Below, piece after piece: positions 16,359 through 21,580 of a stretch of DNA of 21,580 nt. Source of the stretch: a virus. Numbering within the stretch: position 1 is the first letter of the stretch; the number at the start of each line of letters is the position of its first letter. The DNA lies in IMG/VR virus record IMGVR_UViG_3300042543_000803, positions 1-21,580 of that record; one strand, written 5' to 3'. The position numbers and the translations under genes are program-made. Under the pieces are notes generated by a model, which ran no database searches, was not told the origin of the DNA, and worked only from the letters and a program-made list of their open reading frames with translations.

Positions 16359-17201
16359 ATGAAATTTATTAAATTCGACACATATGGTATTCCTTGCGAA
16401 GTTATAGAAAATGATATAGATTTAGAGTTATTTTTCAAAAATAATTGTCCTCATTATAGAGTTCCTGACGATTATGATTTTGAGAATTTTAAATCAAGGT
16501 TTGTTTTAGTTGATGGAAAATTAAAAGAATTATCAAGAGAAGATTCTATTCAATATGAGTTATACAAAGCGAAGTCTGAGGAATTAATTAATGTTAAGAA
16601 AAATCTAATAACAGAAATTGACAATAGGTACAATTCTTGCTTACTGTTAACAATAGAAAATGGATTTAGATTTAGTGTTAATCTAAGAGATAAAAATGGA
16701 ACTGAACTTTTAAATATCATAAAAAGTTCCATTGGAAGTTATGTGGACGATATAAAAGGGAAGAAAACACAAACATTTTTCATAACAATTTTAGAAGCTG
16801 GCATTGAAAGACAAATACAGTGTTCTTGCCTTAATTGGTTGTGGCAATATATTTTTGAAGAGTTATTGACTTATGTTGTGTCAATGAAGCAATTAAAAGA
16901 TAATTACATTTTAGATATTAATTCTATTGATGATTACAATAAAATTAAAACCATTAAAAAAACATTTGATGATAATTTTATCTTCCCTAAAAAAGATGGT
17001 CTAAAAATTAATGTTTCAAAAACTATTAGCAAGTTATTGGATCTAATAAAAGATACCAATTCTCTGGGTCAACAAATTACGATTCCTAGTTATGTTAAAA
17101 ATGCAATAATTAATGTAAATAGAGAATTATTCAGGTATGTTGATAATAATAATATTATTCTAACAACAAGAGAAATATTAAAAAATAGTTGGTTTGAATG
17201 A
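16359..17201 (+). CDS. putative tail fibre assembly protein (DUF4376-like), 280 aa
   Basis: This gene begins 5 bases after the large fibre, as a fibre chaperone does. The first 60 residues, 'MKFIKFDTYGIPCEVIENDI' to 'YRVPDDYDFENFKS', look like the small N-terminal domain of fibre-associated proteins. Residues about 75-180 have the shape of the DUF4376 region: a long helix 'YKAKSEELINVKKNLITEID', a pair of strands 'LLTIENGFRFSVNLRDKNG' and then a helix. The C-terminal 100 residues (about 180-280) are not recognised. A second pair of fibre and small follower protein in this window (9375-11095) makes the role more believable. It overlaps the next gene by 4 bases. Confidence 0.5.
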   Translation: MKFIKFDTYGIPCEVIENDIDLELFFKNNCPHYRVPDDYDFENFKSRFVLVDGKLKELSREDSIQYELYKAKSEELINVKKNLITEIDNRYNSCLLLTIENGFRFSVNLRDKNGTELLNIIKSSIGSYVDDIKGKKTQTFFITILEAGIERQIQCSCLNWLWQYIFEELLTYVVSMKQLKDNYILDINSIDDYNKIKTIKKTFDDNFIFPKKDGLKINVSKTISKLLDLIKDTNSLGQQITIPSYVKNAIINVNRELFRYVDNNNIILTTREILKNSWFE

Positions 17202-17812
17202 AAATAGAGATATTATTTAATATAATTAAAAATGGCGATTTAATTGGCTTTCATTACAAGAAATGGTATTATTTTGTTGGTAAGATAATTAACTTTTTTT
17301 CTTATAAATTTAATCCGCTAAAAGAGAAGTTAATTAAAATTGAACATATTGGTATGATTTTTGATATTGTAAAACACAATGACTCAATATCATTTTCTTT
17401 TGGTGAGAGCCTTGGATCAGAGGGCGGTAAAAAAGTTAGTAGATTTTCAATTAATAAAAATGGCGATGAGTATTTAATAGATAGTAAATTTTTAAATAAA
17501 AATATTGATTATTATATAATACCTGCAAAACAAGAATTATTAAAAGATGAGAATATTTATGCTCGTAAATTTTGGGATAAAAAAGAAAAATATTCTGTTA
17601 TAAATGCAATGATTAGCCCAAATTGGAGCCAAAAGTTGTTAAAAATATTTATCAAGAATAGAAGTTTAGATAATCTTGACAATTTTTGTTCCGGTGAAGT
17701 TAATAGATTTTTCTTTGATATTGGTAGATGCGATAATTGTGATTTATTGCCAAGTCCAGCAGAAATCATTAATCAATCTTATGTTAATAAAGATAAAATT
17801 TTTAAGTTATAA
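17198..17812 (+). CDS. permuted NlpC/P60-like (YiiX/PF05708-type) cysteine hydrolase
   Basis: The motif order is that of the circularly permuted NlpC/P60 (papain-like) family of YiiX/YebB: 'GDLIGFHY' near residues 13-20, then His50 in 'EHIGMIFD', then Glu69 in 'SFGES' with a following Gly-rich stretch, and the Cys164 nucleophile in 'NFCSGEVNRFF', followed by 'LLPSPAEI' near 183-190. Such enzymes are cysteine hydrolases or amidases acting on peptide or acyl bonds; a phage member could trim cell-wall peptides, but the substrate cannot be read from sequence. There is no signal peptide. Its place between the fibre module and the membrane-protein cassette fits either a virion-associated enzyme or a lysis factor. 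It overlaps both neighbours. Confidence 0.72.
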   Translation: MKIEILFNIIKNGDLIGFHYKKWYYFVGKIINFFSYKFNPLKEKLIKIEHIGMIFDIVKHNDSISFSFGESLGSEGGKKVSRFSINKNGDEYLIDSKFLNKNIDYYIIPAKQELLKDENIYARKFWDKKEKYSVINAMISPNWSQKLLKIFIKNRSLDNLDNFCSGEVNRFFFDIGRCDNCDLLPSPAEIINQSYVNKDKIFKL

Positions 17813-18519
17813 TGATTAGGTCTTTTTGTAAAAAACTAAATTTAAAAAAAATATTTTATTTTGCAATTTATCTTGTATCAATATTTTTATTATACTTGCA
17901 AATTTGCTATATCTTGATGAAAGATCAGAACAAAGATAAGTTATTTGAATATTCCAATAAAAGAGAAATTGAAGTTGTTTTGCAAGACTTAGTAAAAGAG
18001 TGCGGAACTGGTTATGCTGTTGGATGGTGGAGAGCCGAAGAGATAAGTTTAACTTATAGAAATGTTGCATTATATAAGCAATTTTGCAATAATGATAAAT
18101 GTGAAGTCAAGTCAATAAAGCAATATAATAATTTTTATCAACAGTCGCACAAATTTGATTTTGAAACATTGTCATTTTTAAAACTAGTTTCATCAAAAAA
18201 AGATAAGCCAACAGTTTATGCTTGTAGAAATATTAAGAAATGCGAACATACACAAAAACCGATTTTTATGGAAATGATTATCGGAGCTAATGAAGGATAT
18301 AATAAAAGAGAATTTAATATTGATAGCGGTAGTAAGTTAAGAGAAGTATTTACTAAAACAAATTTCCCAATTTTTGATTTTACTTATGCAGTAATTCTTG
18401 ATAAACAAGAAGATGTTTATAATCTATTTCATATATCAAATTTAGATATAAATAATGTTAAATGCGATATTGAAACTGCAAGAATAAAACTTCAAGAATT
18501 AACGAGGGGGTTAGATTGA
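17812..18519 (+). CDS. hypothetical membrane-anchored protein, 235 aa
   Basis: I do not recognise a family. Residues about 14-35 (FYFAIYLVSIFLLYLQICYI) form one membrane segment after a basic N-terminus with seven Lys/Arg in the first 13 residues, so the bulk of the protein probably faces the periplasm, or else remains tethered at the inner face. The soluble part contains eight cysteines, including 'ECGTGYAVGWW' near 63-73, 'FCNNDKCEV' near 91-99 and 'CRNIKKC' near 138-144, which would suit disulphides outside the cytoplasm. The start overlaps the preceding stop (TAATG), and the stop overlaps the start of the next gene (TTGA). Its place suggests a role in lysis or in blocking superinfection, as an inference. 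Confidence 0.55.
   Translation: MIRSFCKKLNLKKIFYFAIYLVSIFLLYLQICYILMKDQNKDKLFEYSNKREIEVVLQDLVKECGTGYAVGWWRAEEISLTYRNVALYKQFCNNDKCEVKSIKQYNNFYQQSHKFDFETLSFLKLVSSKKDKPTVYACRNIKKCEHTQKPIFMEMIIGANEGYNKREFNIDSGSKLREVFTKTNFPIFDFTYAVILDKQEDVYNLFHISNLDINNVKCDIETARIKLQELTRGLD
18504..18518 (+). promoter_or_regulatory. strong Shine-Dalgarno deciding a TTG start
   Basis: GAGGGGG at 18504-18510 lies 5 bases before TTG at 18516-18518. It is one of the clearest ribosome-binding sites in a window where most genes have little or none. The TTG start overlaps the upstream stop TGA at 18517-18519, so coupling plus a strong site replaces an ATG. Confidence 0.6.
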
Positions 18520-18905
18520 TAGAAGCAATTGAATACATATTAAAAACATCTATACCATTTTTTAAGCAATATGGTTTTAATGTATTATGGCTAGTTTTTA
18601 GTAGTAATATCTTAATGTTTTTTAGTATAACTAGATATATAAAAACTATTCTTAATGAGTCTATGCAAGATTTTAAAAAGATCATTGAAAAAATTGACGA
18701 TAGAGTGCAAAAAGCAGAAGTAGAAATTAAAGCTCAATCTCAAAATTTTAACAGAGATATTCTTGCTCTTAATAGAAATTATGAAAATGTAAATAATAAC
18801 ATTGATATATTAGCTAAAAAAGTAGAAGAGAATACTGTTAGAATTTTACAAATTGAAATTGAAAATAACAATAAGAACAAAAAACGGAGTAACAATGGAA
18901 AATAA
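18516..18905 (+). CDS. membrane-anchored coiled-coil protein, 129 aa
   Basis: A single membrane segment at residues about 20-40 (GFNVLWLVFSSNILMFFSI) follows a short N-terminal stretch, and residues about 45-120 are a long predicted coiled coil with heptad-like spacing ('ILNESMQDFKKIIEKIDDRV' through 'NIDILAKKVEENTVRILQIE'). The C-terminal tail is polar and basic. The shape resembles inner-membrane spanins or phage proteins of unknown role near holins, but another spanin candidate follows, so I do not assign a function. The TTG start is supported by a strong ribosome-binding site at 18504-18510. The gene overlaps the holin candidate by 11 bases. Confidence 0.6.
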   Translation: MIEAIEYILKTSIPFFKQYGFNVLWLVFSSNILMFFSITRYIKTILNESMQDFKKIIEKIDDRVQKAEVEIKAQSQNFNRDILALNRNYENVNNNIDILAKKVEENTVRILQIEIENNNKNKKRSNNGK

Positions 18906-19182
18906 ACCTAGTTTTTTTAGAGGAATTGTAAGCGATGGCAAAGGCAATTATTCTAGCCGTAGATTTGCATTTCTAACATCAACATTTGCAATAATTGGAT
19001 TTGTTGTTTTTATGATTATCAAATACGAAAATAATGCTGATGTATTGCAAGAAGTAATTACTAACTATATGATTTATAGTGCCTTTCTTGGCGGTGTTGT
19101 TTCTATTGACAGTTTAGAAAAGATAACTAGTATATTTTCAAAGAAAAAAGTAGCAACAATCAAAACTAAAAATGATAAATAA
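18895..19182 (+). CDS. holin candidate, 95 aa
   Basis: Residues about 24-43 (FAFLTSTFAIIGFVVFMIIK) and about 55-72 (ITNYMIYSAFLGGVVSID) form two membrane segments; the 'YSSRRFAFLTS' lead into the first is common in small phage holin families, and the C-terminus is basic (FSKKKVATIKTKNDK). Holins open the inner membrane at the programmed time so that the endolysin reaches the wall. I chose the ATG at 18895, which has GGAG about six bases upstream, over a TTG at 18853 that would add 14 Lys- and Thr-rich residues and overlap the previous gene much more. Spanin and endolysin genes follow nearby. The holin role is inferred from topology and context. Confidence 0.6.
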   Translation: MENKPSFFRGIVSDGKGNYSSRRFAFLTSTFAIIGFVVFMIIKYENNADVLQEVITNYMIYSAFLGGVVSIDSLEKITSIFSKKKVATIKTKNDK

Positions 19183-19405
19183 ATTTTTTACAATTTTTGC
19201 TGGTATATTTACTTTTATTTTGGGTTTTTTTACCTCAAAAAAGATAAGTGATGCCGAGATTTTAAAACAACAAGTAAAACAATATGAAGAAAAAGAAAAA
19301 CAAAGAGAGAAGCTTGATAAAATCATTGCTGATGCCAATACTGTTAGCAATGATGATAAACGGTTGTGGCTTAAAAAACAAAGAGAAAGTCGTAATAGCA
19401 AGTAA
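19172..19405 (+). CDS. inner-membrane spanin candidate (Rz-like), 77 aa
   Basis: Residues about 4-20 (KFFTIFAGIFTFILGFF) form an N-terminal membrane anchor, and residues 24-75 a charged coiled coil rich in Lys, Glu and Gln (LKQQVKQYEEKEKQREKLDK). That is the layout of an i-spanin, which sits in the inner membrane and reaches across the periplasm to its outer-membrane partner. At 77 aa it is short compared with lambda Rz (153 aa). The partner gene begins inside it in another frame at 19284 and runs past its end, the classic Rz/Rz1 overlap. It overlaps the holin candidate by 11 bases. The pairing with a lipoprotein gene is the main support. Confidence 0.65.
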   Translation: MINKFFTIFAGIFTFILGFFTSKKISDAEILKQQVKQYEEKEKQREKLDKIIADANTVSNDDKRLWLKKQRESRNSK

Positions 19406-19550
19406 TGCTAGCTTCTGCCAAGGTGCAAAACCTTTTTATTCGTTAAACGAACCTTTTGAAGAAATTGTTTCAAATGAAATGCTTGATATAATCTATTTAC
19501 ACGATAAGAAGTATAATTGTTTATGTCTTAATATTAAAGAAGATTGTTAA
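19284..19550 (+). CDS. outer-membrane spanin candidate (Rz1-like lipoprotein), 88 aa
   Basis: The N-terminus is basic (MKKKKNKER), then hydrophobic (residues 11-25), ending in the lipobox 'INGC' with Cys28 as the lipid-modified residue. The mature part has 'SFCQGAKPFYSL', then a spaced 'EIVSNEMLDIIYLHDKKYNCLC', like the pattern of many phage Rz1-type proteins, where a Cys, a Pro and a final 'I..HN..y..lC' recur. O-spanins sit in the outer membrane and join the i-spanin to fuse the two membranes in the last step of lysis. The gene starts inside the i-spanin gene (122 bases of overlap) and continues 145 bases beyond it. This is longer than lambda Rz1 (60 aa). Its presence argues for a Gram-negative host. 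Confidence 0.72.
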   Translation: MKKKKNKERSLIKSLLMPILLAMMINGCGLKNKEKVVIASNASFCQGAKPFYSLNEPFEEIVSNEMLDIIYLHDKKYNCLCLNIKEDC

Positions 19551-20098
19551 TGAGTCCAGCAGATTTAATCTTGAAAGTATTGCCAGTTATACTATGCTCT
19601 TTTAATGTTTTGTTATGTTTTATAGCTTTTATAAAAATTACATTAAATAAAAGTAAAAAAATTAAAATAGAATATAATAAATATCTTGTTTTGATACTTA
19701 TATTATTTTTGATTGCGATAAGTTCTTATTATTTTATCATACAAATGAATTGGCTAAATAATAATAATGGTAATAAAATAGGAGAAGAAGATAAGCTTTG
19801 GAGTATATTAGAGTCATCATACTGGATATTTTGCTCTCTATCTCTTTTAAAATTGATATTATCAGTTGATAAAAAGCAAGATGCTAAATATGAGATATTA
19901 AATAATTTGAGAAAGACTACAATTCTAGTAAATCAAAATCATATTATAGAAGATATTGTAAAAGATGAGAAAAAATTTAAAATGAGTTTATATTTTATTG
20001 CTTTCATTATTTTTGCTTTTATTTTTCTAGTTTTGGCACTTCTTGGAAAACAAGATGCTTTTAATGTTTTGCAACCTGCAACTAATCTAATAAAATGA
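19550..20098 (+). CDS. hypothetical membrane protein with four predicted segments, 182 aa
   Basis: Membrane segments are predicted near residues 6-28 (LKVLPVILCSFNVLLCFIAF), 42-64 (LVLILILFLIAISSYYFIIQ), 86-105 and 145-165 (YFIAFIIFAFIFLVLALL). The loops are short and rich in Lys and Asn. No family is recognised. The ATG at 19550 was chosen because it overlaps the previous stop (TAATG), a pattern shared with other genes of this cassette; a TTG two codons earlier is possible. The gene lies between the spanin pair and the nuclease. It could be a second holin, an antiholin or a superinfection-exclusion protein; sequence alone does not tell. Confidence 0.55.
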   Translation: MSPADLILKVLPVILCSFNVLLCFIAFIKITLNKSKKIKIEYNKYLVLILILFLIAISSYYFIIQMNWLNNNNGNKIGEEDKLWSILESSYWIFCSLSLLKLILSVDKKQDAKYEILNNLRKTTILVNQNHIIEDIVKDEKKFKMSLYFIAFIIFAFIFLVLALLGKQDAFNVLQPATNLIK

Positions 20099-20241
20099 GT
20101 TTTGGAATTTTTTTAACATTAATGAAGTTTTTGGCGACGAATCCAGAATTAGTAAAACCAGAAAAAAAAGAAATAGTATTAATATCAACAGAAGAACAAC
20201 TTAGATTATGCGAAGAATGCGAAGTCGTTGGAGACGAATAA
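20095..20241 (+). CDS. small hypothetical protein, 48 aa
   Basis: This short gene starts at ATG 20095, overlapping the stop of the upstream gene (ATGA), and ends at TAA 20239-20241. It overlaps the beginning of the nuclease gene by 34 bases. The 48 residues begin 'MSFGIFLTLMKFLATNPELV', and the second half is acidic with a 'LCEECEVVGDE' ending (a C-x-x-C pair). The exact stop-start coupling on the upstream side makes it more credible than a random short ORF. No family is recognised, and the two Cys suggest a metal or disulphide possibility only. Confidence 0.5.
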   Translation: MSFGIFLTLMKFLATNPELVKPEKKEIVLISTEEQLRLCEECEVVGDE

Positions 20242-20702
20242 CTGAAATTCAAATGTTATTAGTTTTTGCAATATCACTAATAATATTTTTGGGAATAGGT
20301 AAAGCGATTGCTTGCGAAAAAGTTATTGAAGTAATTGACGGAGATACTTTTAAAACAAAGAATGATACAATAAGAATTTTAGGAATTGATGCTTTTGATA
20401 AGAAATTAAAAATTGCAGTAAAGCAAGCTGAATTTACTAATAAGCAAATTATAGATGTTATTGATTTGAGAGAAAGAGCTAAATCTTTTGCAAAGCAGTA
20501 TTTACTCAATCAATGTGTAGATTTAAAAGATGATTATAAAAAGAGAGATATATACAATAGACGACTTGCCTATGTGTTTGTAGATGGAGTAGATTATAGT
20601 AGTCTAATATTGCAAAATGAGCTTGCAATGGTTTATTGTAGCGATAGAAAAATTGCTAACTTCAAAAAATATCAACAACTTTCTAAATGGAAATGCAAAT
20701 AA
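20208..20702 (+). CDS. exported staphylococcal-nuclease-like (thermonuclease) protein, 164 aa
   Basis: The nuclease signature is clear from residue 38 on: 'VIEVIDGDTFKTKNDT' (Asp44 and Asp46 match S. aureus nuclease Asp19 and Asp21), 'IRILGIDAFD' (Arg56 as Arg35, Asp61 as Asp40), and 'YNRRLAYVFVDGVDYSS' near 116-132 (Arg118 as Arg87). The position of catalytic Glu43 is occupied by Asp64. The N-terminus is Arg-rich, then hydrophobic (about 16-33), ending 'AIAC', a possible signal peptide site with a Cys immediately after it (lipoprotein is possible but weak). The enzyme would hydrolyse DNA or RNA in the periplasm or after lysis. The first ATG is used here; ATG at 20217 and 20253 are possible alternatives. 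It overlaps the endolysin gene by 16 bases. Confidence 0.78.
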   Translation: MRRMRSRWRRITEIQMLLVFAISLIIFLGIGKAIACEKVIEVIDGDTFKTKNDTIRILGIDAFDKKLKIAVKQAEFTNKQIIDVIDLRERAKSFAKQYLLNQCVDLKDDYKKRDIYNRRLAYVFVDGVDYSSLILQNELAMVYCSDRKIANFKKYQQLSKWKCK

Positions 20703-21178
20703 CAGATTTAAAAAGAAAAAACTTTGGATTTAATGAATTTTTTGATTCAATTACATTAAAAGAGAATCAATTAGAATTTTATAAATTATCACAAGATATT
20801 CAAGAGCAATATCTTGAAAATGGGATGTTGCTTGCTGATAAGATGCAAGAATTAAGAGATAAGTTGGGATTGCCTATTGATATTAGCAGTGCTTGGAGAA
20901 GTCCATTATTAAATAAGATGGTTGGCGGAGCTAAAAAAAGTCAACACTTAATATTTCAAGCTTGTGACTGGCGACCAATTATTGATGGAGTTAAAGTTAG
21001 AGATTCTAACAAGTTAAAAGATATAGTCTTGAAAATAAAAGAACTAGGAATAACTGCGGATCAGTGTTTAGTAGAAGAAAGCTGGATACATTATTCTATT
21101 AAAAAAGATGGCAATAGAAATCAATTTGCTACATACTTCAAAAATAGTGCTGGTAAGAGAGTGTTAAAAGTAATATAA
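20687..21178 (+). CDS. endolysin candidate, peptidase M15 (PF08291-type), 163 aa
   Basis: This is a metallopeptidase of the M15 family that cuts peptide cross-links in peptidoglycan. Residues about 64-96 read 'DISSAWRSPLLNKMVGGAKK' then 'SQHLIFQACDW', the family hallmark (compare 'sgyRsp.lN..vGG...SqH..g.AaDi'). The zinc ligands should be His87, Asp94 and His135 ('ESWIHYSIKKDGNRNQ'). No signal peptide is seen, so export to the wall would depend on the holin. At 163 aa it is near the usual length of phage M15 endolysins. It overlaps the nuclease gene by 16 bases and its stop overlaps the next start (TAATG). The context with holin and spanin candidates supports the lysis role. Confidence 0.85.
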   Translation: MEMQITDLKRKNFGFNEFFDSITLKENQLEFYKLSQDIQEQYLENGMLLADKMQELRDKLGLPIDISSAWRSPLLNKMVGGAKKSQHLIFQACDWRPIIDGVKVRDSNKLKDIVLKIKELGITADQCLVEESWIHYSIKKDGNRNQFATYFKNSAGKRVLKVI

Positions 21179-21306
21179 TGTTGGAGATTTTAATTCAAAT
21201 ATTTATTTATTTCACGGCTCAATTTGGAGCTGATTATCTTAACGACAAAATAAAAGAAGATAAACAAGAGAAGAGTAAGCAAGAGAAATTAATTGAGAAG
21301 CAGTAA
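21178..21306 (+). CDS. small hypothetical protein, 42 aa
   Basis: This gene of 42 codons starts at ATG 21178, overlapping the endolysin stop (TAATG), and ends at TAA 21304-21306. The N-terminal 15 residues (LEILIQIFIYFTAQF) are hydrophobic, perhaps a short membrane anchor; the rest is a charged Lys/Glu/Gln helix (KIKEDKQEKSKQEKLIEK) that looks like a coiled coil. It resembles in shape a tiny membrane-tethered helper of lysis. The coupled start supports it as a real gene. It abuts a gene of the opposite strand with no spacer. Confidence 0.5.
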   Translation: MLEILIQIFIYFTAQFGADYLNDKIKEDKQEKSKQEKLIEKQ

Positions 21307-21579
21307 TTAATATTTTCTTAAATTTTCAATGATTTTTGGTGTTAGTTTTTTAATATTAATAAGTTTTTCTAAATAAAACTTACAATAATTTATACATTCT
21401 TTTATAGTGATTAATGTCTCTGGTTTTTTTTCAATAATCTTAATAATATTACTATCGCTTGTTTTTTTGTATAAAGCAAAATTTAGATTAAGTAAATTAT
21501 TGTCATCAATATTTGACTCAATATTTTTATAAGATATTACTAGAAAGTAGCCAAAAAAAGGTTTATCAAAATATATCTT
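21307..21579 (-). CDS. hypothetical protein on the minus strand, C-terminal part only
   Basis: On the minus strand a frame is open from the right edge to TAA (complement of 21307-21309), giving 90 residues: a start at 'KIYFDKPFFGYFLVISYKN', then 'NLNFALYKKTSD', ending 'PKIIENLRKY'. The gene is convergent with the 42-aa gene, and its stop begins directly after the stop of that gene. The residues are Ile/Lys/Asn-rich like the other proteins here, with a regular mix of helices and strands. No family is recognised. The reversal of direction suggests that the late operon ends here. Confidence 0.5.
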   Translation of the reverse strand, partial: KIYFDKPFFGYFLVISYKNIESNIDDNNLLNLNFALYKKTSDSNIIKIIEKKPETLITIKECINYCKFYLEKLINIKKLTPKIIENLRKY

Positions 21580-21580
21580 T

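Noticed and set aside
17816-18070. Minus-strand ORFs in the membrane cassette (also 17557-17769, 18458-18685, 19138-19401 and 20249-20509)
   Set aside because: Each runs antisense to a coupled plus-strand gene; AT-rich DNA gives many such open frames by chance.
18853-18894. TTG start upstream of the holin candidate, adding 14 residues
   Set aside because: The ATG at 18895 has GGAG at a suitable distance and gives a small overlap, as for other genes here. The TTG has no ribosome site and the extra residues are low-complexity Lys/Thr.
1-21580. CRISPR array, tRNA, insertion sequence or attachment site
   Set aside because: No regularly spaced direct repeats, no cloverleaf-like sequence, no transposase or integrase frame and no long duplicated end could be seen on either strand.

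Overview
This window carries the late tail and lysis region of a contractile-tailed, Mu-like bacteriophage or prophage. The DNA is very AT-rich (roughly 30% GC by eye). TGA is used as a normal stop, so the standard bacterial code fits. A two-part spanin (inner-membrane subunit plus outer-membrane lipoprotein) and a Mu-type contractile tail point to a Gram-negative host with low GC. The sequence does not let me name the genus. No integrase, transposase, attachment site, tRNA or CRISPR array is visible, so free phage and integrated prophage cannot be told apart.

Layout. (1) Positions 1-6550, plus strand, follow the Mu order: end of a gp37-like protein, a DUF2635 protein, tail sheath, tail tube, tail assembly chaperone with a programmed -1 frameshift extension, tape measure, DNA-circularisation/gpN-like baseplate protein, and gpP-like baseplate hub. 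(2) Positions 6543-7004 hold the baseplate spike (gp45/gpV type), turned to the minus strand inside an otherwise plus-strand operon. An 80-bp divergent intergenic region follows. (3) Positions 7085-9382 return to the plus strand with gp46-, gp47 (baseplate J)- and gp48-like baseplate wedge proteins. (4) Positions 9375-17201 hold the host-recognition module: a 397-aa tail fibre with a small assembly-type protein, an unknown beta-rich protein, a 1555-aa mosaic fibre, and a second assembly-type protein. (5) Positions 17198-21306 are a tightly overlapping cassette of small, mostly membrane or exported proteins: a permuted NlpC/P60-like cysteine hydrolase, two unknown membrane proteins, a holin candidate, an overlapping spanin pair, a four-helix membrane protein, a 48-aa protein, a secreted staphylococcal-nuclease-like protein, an M15 peptidase endolysin and a 42-aa protein. 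(6) From 21307 to the right edge a partial unknown gene runs on the minus strand, which probably marks the end of the late operon.

How the genes work together. The sheath, tube, chaperones and tape measure build the contractile tail. The hub, spike and wedge proteins build the baseplate, and the fibres bind the host. The last cassette would open the inner membrane (holin), cut peptidoglycan (M15, possibly the NlpC/P60-like enzyme) and fuse the inner and outer membranes (spanins). Most neighbouring genes overlap or abut at their stop and start codons, so translational coupling is probably the main mode of expression.

The best leads are the frameshift cassette at 2595-2656 (internal Shine-Dalgarno, T TTT TTG heptamer in the right phase, downstream 9-bp hairpin), the inverted spike gene with its own candidate promoter, a small domain shared by the baseplate J protein and the large fibre, and the crowded lysis cassette with several unrecognised membrane proteins.
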